Positions 29,148 to 38,438 of a DNA stretch of 64,000 bases are shown piece by piece (position 1 is the stretch's first letter; the number at the start of each line of letters is the position of its first letter). This DNA comes from Candidatus Amarobacillus elongatus (lineage in GTDB: Bacteria > Chloroflexota > Dehalococcoidia > Tepidiformales > Tepidiformaceae). The notes under the pieces were generated by a model that ran no database searches, had not been told where the DNA came from, and saw only the letters and a list, made by a program, of their open reading frames with translations. Location of the stretch: contig JADJBX010000007.1 in assembly GCA_016703545.1 (NCBI GenBank), positions 124,001-188,000 on the forward strand, in the 5' to 3' direction. Made by a program: the position numbers and the translations under genes.

Positions 29148-30266
29148 ATGGCCTCCGTACGCACCCGCCGGGCCCATTCGCGCGCTGCCCTCGCGCTCGC
29201 CTGCGCCGCGCTTGCCCTCCTCGGGCTCGCGGCGCTCACCCTCGCCCCGGGTGATGCCGCGGGCGCACCTCCCGGCGCCGCCCAGGACGAGCCCCACGGC
29301 CGCGTCTTCCGCGGCGATGGCGTGCATCCCGCGTTCGACCGCGAGGCCGAGCGCGCCCGGATCGAAGGTGGCGCCTCCGCCCAGTCGGTCATCGGCAGCG
29401 ACGAACGCGTCCAGCTGACGAACACGCACGAGTACCCGTTGCGAGCGATCGCCTTCCTCGGCCTCTACGACAAGGCGGGCGAATTCGTGGGGCACTGCAC
29501 GGGCACGTTCATCTCCCCGAACGCGCTCCTCACCGCCGCCCACTGCCTCTGGTCCGCCGAGACCGGCTGGACATGGGACATCCGCGTCGTCCCCGGGCGT
29601 AACGGCGATGTCGAACCCTACGACTACGAGTGGGCGAAGGACTTCTGGGTCCCGGACGGCTGGATCGACTCCGAAGAGGGCGAGGACTGGGACTGGGGCG
29701 TGATCCAGATGTCCTCGAACGCGCTCGGCAACACCGTCGGCTGGTTCAGCATCGGCGTCCTGCGCGGCGATACCCTGCGCCAGCCCGATTTCGCCCCCGC
29801 CATCATCGGCTACGCGGGCGACAAGCCGTTCGGCACCCTCTGGGGCCACTACACGAACGCCTTCACCTCCGTCGGCGATTCCACCCTCACCTACACCGTC
29901 GACACCTCGGGCGGCGAAAGCGGCTCCGCCGTGTTCTCCCTGAATTCGAACAAGTACTACTACGGCTACATCGTCGGCATTCATGTCCGCGGCGGCACGA
30001 ACGCCAACGAAGGCTCCCGCATCGACATGTTCCTCCTGAACGACCTGCTCAAGGGGTGCGCCGCCATGGGCTGTACCGTGGACTGGGAGTCGGAGGCGCA
30101 GACGGGTCCAACGCCGACGCCGACGCGCTCCGCCACGGCCACCCCAACGCGCACCCCCACCCCACCGGCGACGGCCACACCCACGCGCACACCGGCGCCT
30201 TCGGTCACGCAGCCGCCGCGCGGCGACTTCCGCCTGCGCATGCCCATCCTCGCGGCCGACCGCTAG
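29148..30266 (+). CDS. Secreted trypsin-like (S1) serine protease, second tandem copy
   Basis: 372 residues. Signal peptide ~11-40; catalytic triad His132 (LTAAHC), Asp182 (DWDWGVIQM) and Ser258 (GGESGSAVF). The pattern resembles the glutamyl-endopeptidase/V8-like branch. A Pro/Thr-rich linker (~335-360) ends in RLRMPILAADR. GAGG is 4 nt before the ATG. Its stop overlaps the next gene's GTG by one base, so the two are coupled. Confidence 0.87.
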   Translation: MASVRTRRAHSRAALALACAALALLGLAALTLAPGDAAGAPPGAAQDEPHGRVFRGDGVHPAFDREAERARIEGGASAQSVIGSDERVQLTNTHEYPLRAIAFLGLYDKAGEFVGHCTGTFISPNALLTAAHCLWSAETGWTWDIRVVPGRNGDVEPYDYEWAKDFWVPDGWIDSEEGEDWDWGVIQMSSNALGNTVGWFSIGVLRGDTLRQPDFAPAIIGYAGDKPFGTLWGHYTNAFTSVGDSTLTYTVDTSGGESGSAVFSLNSNKYYYGYIVGIHVRGGTNANEGSRIDMFLLNDLLKGCAAMGCTVDWESEAQTGPTPTPTRSATATPTRTPTPPATATPTRTPAPSVTQPPRGDFRLRMPILAADR

Positions 30267-31204
30267 TGCGCCCAGCGCGGCGATGGTTGGCCCCGTTCGC
30301 GGCGGCGGTCGTGGCGCTCTGCCTCGCCGTCGCCGGCGCCCGGGGCGGCACCGCCGGCGCGCACCCGGAGGACCCGCTGCGCGAAGTCACCGGCGCCTTC
30401 ACCGGTGTCCCCGCCAGCTCGTCCGAGCCGTTCGACGCCAGCAGCACCATCTTCCCGCCCGACGACCGCCTCCAGGTGACGGACACAACCGTCGCGCCCT
30501 TCCGTGCGATCGTCCACCTGCGCTTCTTCCGCGGTGGGGTGCGGCTGCGCCAGTGTTCCGGGACGATGGTCGCCCCCAACGCGGTGCTCACGGCCGCGCA
30601 CTGCGTGACCGGTGGACAGCCGTACGTGTGGGCCGACGCCGTGGAGGTGAGCCCCGGCCGCGATGGGGACCGGCAACCGTTCGGGTCGGCGATGGGGGTG
30701 TCGTTCTCACTCGCCGGGGGCTGGCTCGACGGGCAGCCGGACCTCGATATCGCCCTCATCCACCTGTCGGAGGACCCCTTCCACGGCGCCACCGCCCCAC
30801 CGATGACCATCGCCGCGATGCCCATCGACTACTTCACCGGGCGCCTTCTTGAGCTGGCCGGGTATCCCGCCGACCGCCCTGCGGGGACGATGTGGCGCAC
30901 CACCTTCACCGATGCCGTGGCCACGAACGTGCGCATTAACACTCGCGCCGACGCGACCCCCGGCCAGAGCGGCAGCCCGGTCTTCGAACGCAACGGCGGC
31001 GAGTTCCTCGTCACCGGCGTCTATTCCATCCAGACCGCTGGGGAGAACGTGGCGGTGCGCATCACGCCTCCGCTGCTGGAGGCGCTGCTGGGATACTGCG
31101 CGGGCCGCTGCACGCTCACCATCGGCGGCGATGCCCCGCCCCCGCCGCCACCCTGGACCGCGGCCGTCAGCGTCGCCCTCGTCGGTATCGCCGCCGACCG
31201 GTAG
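30266..31204 (+). CDS. Secreted trypsin-like (S1) serine protease, third tandem copy
   Basis: 312 residues from a GTG that overlaps the previous TAG (TAGTG). Signal peptide ~7-30; triad His112 (LTAAHC), Asp161 (DLDIALIHL), Ser235 (PGQSGSPVF). A C-terminal Cys pair (YCAGRC) and a short Pro run follow. It shares PPDDRLQVTDTTVAPFRAI-like sequence with the decayed first copy, so those two are the closer pair. Confidence 0.86.
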   Translation: MRPARRWLAPFAAAVVALCLAVAGARGGTAGAHPEDPLREVTGAFTGVPASSSEPFDASSTIFPPDDRLQVTDTTVAPFRAIVHLRFFRGGVRLRQCSGTMVAPNAVLTAAHCVTGGQPYVWADAVEVSPGRDGDRQPFGSAMGVSFSLAGGWLDGQPDLDIALIHLSEDPFHGATAPPMTIAAMPIDYFTGRLLELAGYPADRPAGTMWRTTFTDAVATNVRINTRADATPGQSGSPVFERNGGEFLVTGVYSIQTAGENVAVRITPPLLEALLGYCAGRCTLTIGGDAPPPPPPWTAAVSVALVGIAADR

Positions 31205-31218
31205 CGGGCCTGGCTGGC

Positions 31219-31502
31219 GGCCGTCGGCCGTCGGCTGTCGGGTGTCGAGGGCTCGCGCGAAGCCGGGCCGCGGCGGGCCGGCTGGCTTTCGGCCGTCGGC
31301 TGTCGGGTGTGACCACCCGCGAAACCGGGCCGCGACCGCCACTACGCGCCGCAACTGGCCACGCCGAGAGCCGACGGCCGACGGCCACGCACCCTCGCGG
31401 GAGGCGTTCGGCCAGCGAGATAGGGAGTGGTCGAGGGACGCTCACTACCGTTCGCGGCTCGGTTTCGCACCTGGCCACGCCGACAGCGGACGGCCGACGG
31501 CC
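31219..31502. repeat. Heptamer array with two direct and two inverted blocks downstream of a protease gene
   Basis: Blocks of 7-bp units: 31219-31246 (GGCCGTC, GGCCGTC, GGCTGTC, GGGTGTC) and 31291-31310 on the plus sense, then 31366-31386 (GAGAGCC, GACGGCC, GACGGCC) and 31482-31502 in the opposite sense. The two inverted blocks share the flank CTGGCCACGCCGA and the two direct blocks share GGCTGG. The first block starts 15 nt after the protease stop. No open frame with coding character crosses it. Confidence 0.8.
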
Positions 31503-31574
31503 GCCAGCAACACCCCCCGCCGCTCCCAATGGCCGCTGTCGCCGAGCCGGGGTAGGATGGTCGCTGGCCCCCGC

Positions 31575-31664
31575 GGAGAGGTGCTGGAGTGGCCGATCAG
31601 GCACGACTGGAAATCGTGTAGGGGCGCAAGTCCCTCGTGGGTTCAAATCCCACCCTCTCCGCCA
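31575..31664 (+). tRNA. tRNA-Ser, anticodon GGA, CCA encoded
   Basis: Acceptor arm GGAGAGG (31575-31581) pairs with CCTCTCC (31654-31660), followed by discriminator G and encoded CCA. The anticodon stem CACGA/TCGTG encloses the loop CTGGAAA. A long variable arm (TAGGGGCGCAAGTCCCTC) marks a class II serine tRNA, and the T arm has GGTTCAAATCC. It reads UCC and UCU codons. Confidence 0.97.
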
Positions 31665-31847
31665 GCCCCGGTTCCCGGGGCGCCGCCCCGTTCGCGGGCG
31701 AACCCCACAGTCCCCTTCGCGCATCGTCATCGGCACCAGCGGCCCTGTATCGCGGACCCCTTCGGCCCTCCTCGCGCTCCGTTGCGCGCGCAATGGTTCG
31801 CGTACGCCCGGACACGGTTGCCGGGCGGCGCAAAGGGGGGTATTTCC

Positions 31848-32057
31848 ATGGCAATCGCAACCTTCATGGCCAGTCCGATCGGGCGCATCGCGCGCATCAT
31901 CATGGGTGCCGTGCTGATCGTCCTCGGCCTCGTCGCCGGCGGCGGTGTTGGCACCGCGCTCATCATCATCGGGCTGCTGCCCATCGCCACGGGCGTGCTC
32001 AACGTCTGCCTGATCGCGCCCATCGTCGGCGCGCCGTTCAAGGGCGGGCGCGCCTAG
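31848..32057 (+). CDS. DUF2892-like small membrane protein
   Basis: 69 residues with two hydrophobic helices: an opening SPIGRIARIIMGAVLI, GG turn, then GTALIIIGLLPIATGVLNVCLI. This is the YgaP-type/DUF2892 two-helix pattern ending near a Cys-containing segment. AAGGGGGG stands ~9 nt before the ATG. It is followed by a strong terminator. Confidence 0.8.
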   Translation: MAIATFMASPIGRIARIIMGAVLIVLGLVAGGGVGTALIIIGLLPIATGVLNVCLIAPIVGAPFKGGRA

Positions 32058-32084
32058 CCCGGCCACGCGCTCGCACCCACGAAC

Positions 32085-32112
32085 AAGCCCCCGGCGACAT
32101 CGCCGGGGGCTT
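32085..32112. terminator. Bidirectional terminator hairpin
   Basis: A perfect 12-bp stem (AAGCCCCCGGCG / CGCCGGGGGCTT) with loop ACAT. It lies between the convergent DUF2892 and PadR genes, 28 nt and 32 nt from their stops. Confidence 0.85.
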
Positions 32113-32143
32113 CGTGCATTTGAAACAGGAGGTGCGACGGCGG

Positions 32144-32701
32144 CTACCCCGCCCGGCGCGCTCCGAGCGCGGGCCGCGCCGGCGCCGGCGCCGCCACTTC
32201 CCGGCGCCCCAGCACCGATTGCAGCCAGGCCACATCCGCCCGCAGGTGCGCGATACGCCGCTCCCGGCCCGCGCGCGACCAATACTCCGGGTCGTGCATC
32301 GTCGAGGCGAGCTGGCGCTCTTCTTCCGTCAGCCGGCGCGCCGCGCCGGCCATGCGCATGCGCAGCAGCCCCGGCAGCGCCGCCGTGTCCGTCGCCTGCG
32401 CGCAGTTCACCGCCAGCGCGAAGAAAGGCGATTCCAGCGGCTCCCGCCGGATGACCTCCATCGCGTCGTCGGCCACGCGCTGGCGGCCTTCCGCCGTCAG
32501 GTACAGCGCGCGCCGCGGGTGGCCCCGCTCGCCGCGCTCCTCCCGGCCCTCCAGCAATCCGCTTTCAATCAGCGCATCCACCCGGCGGTAGAGCGTGCTC
32601 CGCGTGGCTTTCACGCCAAGCGTATTGAGGTGGTCCAGCAGCTGGTACGGGTGGGCCGGGCTTGCGGCGACCGCGGCGAGAATGGGGAAGTCGTCGTTCA
32701 T
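32144..32701 (-). CDS. PadR-family transcriptional regulator
   Basis: 185 residues. An N-terminal winged helix (HPYQLLDHLNTLGVKATRST to RRALYLTAEGRQRV) is followed by an all-helical C-terminal domain with DPEYWSRAGRERRIAHL. PadR proteins are ligand-responsive repressors. GATAGT ends 6 nt before the ATG. It is divergent from a membrane protein gene across 308 bp, which is a plausible target. Confidence 0.85.
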   Translation of the reverse strand: MNDDFPILAAVAASPAHPYQLLDHLNTLGVKATRSTLYRRVDALIESGLLEGREERGERGHPRRALYLTAEGRQRVADDAMEVIRREPLESPFFALAVNCAQATDTAALPGLLRMRMAGAARRLTEEERQLASTMHDPEYWSRAGRERRIAHLRADVAWLQSVLGRREVAAPAPARPALGARRAG

Positions 32702-33009
32702 GGGCGGACTATCCCCCGCTCAGGTAAAGGGCGGCAATCAGGGTTATTCCCAATTTGGGCCCTCAAGGGACGGTACGAAACGAATAAAGCGGTGCCTTCC
32801 GTCCTTCGTTTACCCGCCACCGCCCGGTCATACGATTCTCCAGTGCGGAATCCATTTTCGCGTTCCTGGAGTCGTGCCAGGTGTGCCGCGCCGCCATGCC
32901 CGCCTTCGCGCCGTTCGAACCCGCGAGCGGGACCGTTCGCCCCGGGAGGAGCGCCCGCCGCGAGCGTAGCGTGAGGGCGTTGGGGCGCGTCCAACCGGGG
33001 AGGCTTCGC
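32702..33009. other. 308-bp intergenic region between PadR and the divergent membrane-protein gene
   Basis: No gene seen. The first ~150 bp is less GC-rich than its surroundings (stretches such as TTATTCCCAATTT and CGAAACGAATAAAG), as expected for a control region. I could not pick out a clear palindromic operator. Confidence 0.5.
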
Positions 33010-33894
33010 ATGGGTTCCGGCCGGCTTCTTGGCGGTGTCTGCTTCGCCCTCGCCGCCCTCCTCACCCTCAACACCGCCCTCGGGCCCAACGCCGCCGGCG
33101 TCATCGAGTACCACCTCGGCGAGACGCTGCTCAACCAGACGCGCGGGCTCGAACTGGCATCGCTGATCATCGTCGCGCCGTTGGCCGTGGCCGCGGGGCT
33201 GCTGGCGTGGCGCGGCCACGGTGGCGCGCCGCTGCTCGCCGTCGGCCCCGGCGTCTACACCGTCTACATGTACATCCAGTACATCGGCGGCCAGGATTAC
33301 CTGCGCGACCCCGGCAACGCGCAGCGCTTCTTCCCGCTGCACCTCGCCATCCTCGTCACCGGCGGAGCCGCCGCCGTGCTGGGCTGGAACCTCACCACCC
33401 CCGCCGCCCTCCCCGCCATGAGCCGGCGGGCGGCGAGGACCTGGGCCGGCGTGCTGATCGGCCTGGCCGCGTTCCTCGTGCTGTTCATGTACCCGCCGTC
33501 GCTCGCCGATGCCTTCCGCGAGACCCCCACGCGCACCGAGTACCTCGACGACCCTGCGATGTTCTGGATGATCGCGATGCTGGACCTCGGCTTCGCCGCG
33601 CCGCTTTCAGCCACCGCCGGGGTGGGCATGCTGCGCGGCCGGGAGTGGGCGCACCGCCTGCTCTACGCGATCGTTGGCTGGTACGCCCTTACCGGCCTCG
33701 CCGTCGCCTCGATGGCCATCACCATGCGGCTCCGCGACGACCCCGTGAGCACCGTCGCCAACATGTCGGTGATGGTCACCTTCGGCTGCGTGTTCGCGGT
33801 GCTCGCGTCGGTGCTGTACGCCCCGCTCCTTGGGCTGCGCCTGCCGCGGGCCCATCGGCCCGGCGCTCACCTTCCGCACGCGGGCGGCGCCTGA
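33010..33894 (+). CDS. Hypothetical polytopic membrane protein
   Basis: 294 residues with about eight hydrophobic helices and an aromatic central segment (YTVYMYIQYIGGQDY). The family is not recognised. GGGGAGG lies 6 nt before the ATG. The divergent PadR gene makes it a candidate PadR target, as transporters and membrane proteins often are. Confidence 0.7.
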   Translation: MGSGRLLGGVCFALAALLTLNTALGPNAAGVIEYHLGETLLNQTRGLELASLIIVAPLAVAAGLLAWRGHGGAPLLAVGPGVYTVYMYIQYIGGQDYLRDPGNAQRFFPLHLAILVTGGAAAVLGWNLTTPAALPAMSRRAARTWAGVLIGLAAFLVLFMYPPSLADAFRETPTRTEYLDDPAMFWMIAMLDLGFAAPLSATAGVGMLRGREWAHRLLYAIVGWYALTGLAVASMAITMRLRDDPVSTVANMSVMVTFGCVFAVLASVLYAPLLGLRLPRAHRPGAHLPHAGGA

Positions 33895-33974
33895 GCCGAT
33901 TACGCGGAGTCCCCCGTCGACCATGAGGGTAAACACCGACGTGTGCCCCTTCCCTCGATACCGATGCTTCCAGC

Positions 33975-34754
33975 ATGGGAGAGAGCACCCCCTTTGAAAA
34001 CGAACGCTGCCGGGCCTGCGGCCAGCGCGCCGAGCTCGTCTTCGGCGTCCGGCTCGACCGGAACCTGAGCGGCGCCTGGTCCCCCCTCGAAACCGCGCTC
34101 GCCCGCCCCGTCTGCACGTCGTGCCGGGATGCCGGCTTCCGCGATGGCATCCTCAGCACCATGCACGCCCCCGGCGCCGGGTACGTTCGCGACCAGTGCG
34201 ACGGCTGCCACACGCCCCTCTTCGCCGAGGCGTGGGTGGTGGAGTACACCCCCGTTCGCACCAGCGCGCGGGATGGCCGGCCCGCCCTCGCGATCCAGTA
34301 CCGCGTTTGCTCCGCGTGCGTGCTGCGCATCGCGGGCGAGTTCGATGGCCGGGTGCCCGGCCGCGGCCACCTCGGGCTGGCGGTGCGCGGCGCGATGCTG
34401 CGCCACCACATCCCCATCCCCGTCGATGCCCCCGAACCGGCGCCGCGGGCCGTCCCCTCCGCCACCCTCGGCCGCCTCGCGCTGGCCGCCTTCGAACAGG
34501 GACCGTGGCCGAGCGGCTTCTTCACCCTCTCCGGCCGCCTGCTGTTCGCGAACTCCGCGCTGCGCGCGCTCGGCGATGAGGGGCTCGAACAGCTGCGCAC
34601 GCGCCTGCACCCCGAGCTCGATGGCTACTCGGAGGGCCTGCCCCTGCCCCTCAACGCCCCCGACGGCCTCGTCGCCGTGCCGATTCGCAACTCCAGCGGC
34701 GATGTCGCGGCAGTGCTCGCGGTGGTGGGGCCGGCGGAGGGCGCCGCCCTATAA
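33975..34754 (+). CDS. Cys-rich zinc-ribbon protein with a PAS-like C-terminal domain
   Basis: 259 residues. Four CxxC knuckles (CRAC at 12-15, CTSC, CDGC, CSAC) suggest two zinc sites over the first ~120 residues. The last ~90 residues resemble a PAS core: GFFTLSGRLLFANSALRAL, then VAVPIRNSSGDVAAVLAVVG. There is no DNA-binding domain or kinase. I do not know this architecture. Its stop lies 8 nt before the Sir2 start, whose -10 hexamer overlaps its last codons. Confidence 0.65.
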   Translation: MGESTPFENERCRACGQRAELVFGVRLDRNLSGAWSPLETALARPVCTSCRDAGFRDGILSTMHAPGAGYVRDQCDGCHTPLFAEAWVVEYTPVRTSARDGRPALAIQYRVCSACVLRIAGEFDGRVPGRGHLGLAVRGAMLRHHIPIPVDAPEPAPRAVPSATLGRLALAAFEQGPWPSGFFTLSGRLLFANSALRALGDEGLEQLRTRLHPELDGYSEGLPLPLNAPDGLVAVPIRNSSGDVAAVLAVVGPAEGAAL

Positions 34755-34755
34755 T
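34750..34755 (+). promoter_or_regulatory. Consensus -10 (TATAAT) directly upstream of the Sir2 gene
   Basis: TATAAT includes the TAA stop of the preceding gene (CTATAAT) and ends 7 nt before the Sir2 ATG. If used, it makes a leaderless mRNA and separates Sir2 expression from the upstream gene. Confidence 0.6.
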
Positions 34756-34762
34756 CGCGGCC

Positions 34763-35545
34763 ATGTCCGAACTGCCCGAAGCCACGCGCGAAGCCTGCCT
34801 CGCGATCGCCGCCCTCCTTCGCGATGCCGCCCACATCGTCGCCCTCAGCGGCGCCGGCATCTCCACCGAATCCGGCATCCCCGACTTTCGCGGCCCCCAG
34901 GGCGTCTGGACGAAGGACCCGGAGGCCGAGAAGCGCGCCACCCTGCAGCACTACATGGCGAACCGGGACGCCCGCGTCCGCGCCTGGCAGGGCCGCCGCG
35001 AAAGCCCCCTCTTCTCCGCCGAGGCGAACGCCGGCCACCGCGCCCTCGCGGAGATCGCCGCCCACACCCGCTTCGACCTGCTCGTGACCCAGAACATCGA
35101 CGGCCTCCACCAGAAGGGCGGCTTCCCCGCGGAGCGCGTCGTCGAAATCCACGGCACCGTGCACGAGTTCACCTGCATGGGCTGCGGCGAACGCGGCGAT
35201 ATCCACCGCGTCATCGCGCGCGTCGAAGCGGGCGAGGAGGACCCGCCCTGCCGCACCTGCGGCGGCATCCTCAAGTCCGCGACCATCTCCTTCGGCCAGC
35301 AGCTCGTCGCCAGCGACCTCGAACGCGCGATGGACGCCGCGAGCCGTGCGGACGTCTTCCTCGCGATCGGGACCACGCTCGGCGTGTACCCGGCCGCGAA
35401 CATGCCCATCGCCGCGCTCCAGGCGGGCGCGCGCCTCGTCATCCTCAACGCGCAGCCCACGCCGTTCGACGAATACGCCAGCATCATCGTCCGCGAGCCC
35501 CTGGGCGAGGTCCTGCCGCTGATCGCGTCCGCGCTCAGGGACTGA
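34763..35545 (+). CDS. cobB: Sir2-family NAD-dependent protein deacylase
   Basis: 260 residues. GAGISTESGIPDFRG (30-44) binds NAD, QNID is at 109-112, catalytic His129 in IHGTVHEF, and zinc is held by Cys137/Cys140 and Cys162/Cys165. The family removes acetyl or other acyl groups from lysines using NAD. No arginine/tyrosine pair typical of desuccinylases is obvious, so deacetylation is the simplest guess. Confidence 0.93.
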   Translation: MSELPEATREACLAIAALLRDAAHIVALSGAGISTESGIPDFRGPQGVWTKDPEAEKRATLQHYMANRDARVRAWQGRRESPLFSAEANAGHRALAEIAAHTRFDLLVTQNIDGLHQKGGFPAERVVEIHGTVHEFTCMGCGERGDIHRVIARVEAGEEDPPCRTCGGILKSATISFGQQLVASDLERAMDAASRADVFLAIGTTLGVYPAANMPIAALQAGARLVILNAQPTPFDEYASIIVREPLGEVLPLIASALRD

Positions 35546-35611
35546 GGCGAACCTCACGGCCGGTGGCCGCGCTCGACGAGGGATCCGATCGGACAGCGCG
35601 CGCGGCGGCGC

Positions 35612-36430
35612 TCAGTGCGCCGGCGCCGCCTCGGCCCACGCCTTCACCACCAGTCCCGCTCCCGCGGCCATGATCGGCCCGCGCGGCACGAGCACCTGGA
35701 ACGACCCCGACTGGCCCGGGCCGAGCACCGGCGGGTCATCCTCCGCCAGGAACGGCATGGAGAACGTGTTCGTGAACCCCGCGAAGACGACGTTGCCGCT
35801 CGCGTCGTAGATCGCGATCGCGGCCTGCACCATCTCCAGCCGCGCGCCGCCCGCGTTCCGCACCCCGCCGTTCACCGCAAGCTGCGTCGCCGAGACGGCC
35901 GTCGTGCCGTCTTCACTCAGGATCACGTTGGCCGGCGGCTGCACCGTCACCGCAAGGTCCGTGCGGACGGCGATCGCCGGCGGCGCCACGGAGATGACCT
36001 CGGCCGTGACGGTCACCGCGCCGGGCGCGACGACCCCTTCGAACAGCACCCCGAACGGCGACACATCGCCGGGCGCGACCGCCCCCAGCCGCGAGGTCCC
36101 GCGCTCACGCGCCACGACCGCGCCGGACGCTCGCCGCGCGGTCACCTCCACCACGACCGCGCCAATGGCCGCGGAGGTGCCGTTGACGACTTCGCCGTAG
36201 GCGCGCAATTCACCCGCGGAGCCGTTCGCCGCCACCGACGAGGAGCTGAGCCCGCGAACCGTCACCGCACCCGCCGCGGGCGGCGGCGTTACGGGGAGAT
36301 CGCCGCCGCTGGCCACCATGGGCAGGAACGCCCGGGGCGTCAGCGGGCCCTGCGCACGCGCGCCGCCCCCCGCCGTGAACGCGAGGCCGATGACAAGAAC
36401 GAAGAGCGCCGGGAGCGCACGGCGAAGCAC
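35612..36430 (-). CDS. Secreted FxLYD-like protein
   Basis: 272 residues from a GTG with TAGCAT 7 nt upstream. A signal peptide (~1-25, ending ARAQG) precedes RAFLPMVASGG and two beta-sandwich-like segments; the first, AYGEVVNGTSAAIGAVVVEV, matches the FxLYD pattern of conserved Gly and Asn, and the second is ATQLAVNGGVRNAGGARLEMV. Such domains are presumed adhesion or folding modules in the envelope. It converges with Sir2. Confidence 0.7.
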   Translation of the reverse strand: MLRRALPALFVLVIGLAFTAGGGARAQGPLTPRAFLPMVASGGDLPVTPPPAAGAVTVRGLSSSSVAANGSAGELRAYGEVVNGTSAAIGAVVVEVTARRASGAVVARERGTSRLGAVAPGDVSPFGVLFEGVVAPGAVTVTAEVISVAPPAIAVRTDLAVTVQPPANVILSEDGTTAVSATQLAVNGGVRNAGGARLEMVQAAIAIYDASGNVVFAGFTNTFSMPFLAEDDPPVLGPGQSGSFQVLVPRGPIMAAGAGLVVKAWAEAAPAH

Positions 36431-36547
36431 GCCGCGGATGCTACGTGAGCGGGACGCACCTGTCGTTGCCAAACAATTGCGGCGTACCCTGGCCACTTTT
36501 CCCGTTCGCCCCACCCCTTCTTGCCCCATCTCACTAGAATCCCCGCT

Positions 36548-38436
36548 GTGCACGCGCTCATCTCCGGCGGCGAACAGTTCCACGGCTTCGAGGGGCTGTC
36601 GCTCGCCGTCCTGATCCTCGCCGGCGGCGCGGCCATCCTCTGGGCGATGATCTTCGCCTGGCGCTGGTTCGCCACCTTCCCCTACCAGCCCGCCCCCGGC
36701 CCCACGACCAGTGACCTTGGCGGCGAACCACCCGCGATCGTGAACCTGCTCGTGCACCGCTGCGCCCTCACGCGCGCCGCCATCCCGGCCACGGTGCTCG
36801 ACCTTGCCGCGCGCGGCGCCCTCGCCGTCGAGCAGTACGGCCGCCAGGTGGTGGTGCGCGTGCGCGAACACCGCATCCAGGGCATGGCCCTCGCCGCGTA
36901 CGAAGGCCACCTCCTCGACCACATCCGCCGCCACGCGACCGGCGGCAGCGCCCCCATCGAGGCTCTCGGCTTCGACTCGCCGGACGAGGCGAACCGCTTC
37001 TGGGACCGCTTCCGCAAGGCCGTCGTGGCCGAGGCGCGCCAGCGCAGGCTCGTGCGCAACCGCTGGGCGCCGCGGGACTGGACGATTCTCGGCGGCTTCC
37101 TCGCCGCCGCCCTCGGGCTGGCCGCCTTCGCCCTCGGGCTCGCCCACTTCGCCGAGGAGAACACGGGCAGCAGCGACGACTGGGGCCGCTGGGATTGGTT
37201 CTGGGTGGCCGGCATCTCCTGGGCCGTGATCATGGGCGGGCTGGGCGCCCTCCGGGACCTGCGCGATACCCCCACGGGGCGCGCCGCCGCCGCCCGCTGG
37301 CTGGGCGTGCGCACCTACCTCCGCCAGGCCGAGGCGTTCGAGGACGCGCCCCCGCCGCCGTGACCGTCTGGGACCGCTACCTCGCCTACGGAGCGGCCCT
37401 CGGCGTCGCCCACGAGGCCGTTCGCGCAATGCCCTTCGACGACGAAGACCCGGCCAGCGCATGGACCCGCTACGGCGGCCATTGGCGCGAAATCGACATC
37501 CGCTACCCCGCTCGCTTCAGCTTCGGGAAGCCCCCGTTCCGCGTCTTCCTCGAGGGCGCCGCTCGGGCCGGGGCGTGGGGGTTCGCCGGCTTCTACATGC
37601 TGCCCATCGCCGTCCGCTTCCTGCTCGACGCCACCCCCGAACTGCTCAACGGCGAGCAGTTCGAGAACAGCGGCGGCGTGCGCGTGTTCATCGCCATCAT
37701 GGCCGCGACCGTCGCCGTGATCGGCGTGGTCTGCGCCCTGCACTTTCTCGGCGGCGTCATCCGCCTCTGGCGCGGCGCCGCCGACCTTGGCCGCCCTTCC
37801 GTGCTCGAAGGCGAAGTCGTGAAGCTCTACAACGGCCGCGTCGCCGTGGACGACGGCACGCTCGAGGAGGCGACGGCGTGGACGCCCCCGCTCGGCGCAC
37901 CCGGCCTGCGACGGGGCGCGCGCGTGCGCGTCACTCACACCCCCCGGCTCTGGTACGTCTCGCGTGTCGAAGTGCTCGAAGCCGCCCCCGAGTTGCCCGC
38001 CACCGCCGTCGCGACGGCCGGCGACCCCCCGGAGCCCGAAGCCGTCCTCCCCCTCGCGACCGCGATCGGCGGCGCAATCGGCATTCTCCGCGCCGCCAGC
38101 GGCCTCGCCCTGCAACCGGCGGATGCCGCGCGCGCCGGCCCGATGACGCGCCTGCCCATGGGCGATGGCGCCGGCCGCGGCATCACCGTCAGCCGCATGC
38201 CCCTCGAGGGGATCGCCGCGAAGGGCGCCGCCGCCCTCATCACCCGCAGCGCCGCCGAGCACGGCGAACCCGTCGGAGGCCTTGGCACGAACGCCTGGTG
38301 GATGAGCGGCCACGCCCTCATCGTCTGCATGCCAGGCGAGATCGTGACCATCGAAGCCGCTGTCCAGGGCGGCGACGCCGACGCCCGTCGCGAAGCCGCC
38401 ATCACCGCCGCGCGCGAACTCCTCGGGACGAAGTGA
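36548..38436 (+). CDS. DUF2207-like membrane protein split by a frameshift
   Basis: Two frames (36548-37363 and to 38436) together give ~629 residues. The first part has a membrane helix, then PAIVNLLVHRCALTRAAIPA and ATVLDLAARGALAVEQ, the typical DUF2207 helical module. After the break the text continues as AAVTVWDRYLAYGAALGV, which in the family follows directly, then two more membrane helices and a long C-terminal domain. The join needs one extra C in the CCCCC run near 37350. Function unknown. The GTG start has TAGAAT 7 nt upstream. Confidence 0.75.
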
Positions 38437-38438
38437 CC

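Noticed and set aside
31575..31664. tRNA-Ser as an integration (att) site
   Set aside because: No integrase and no duplicated tRNA 3' end was found in the flanks.
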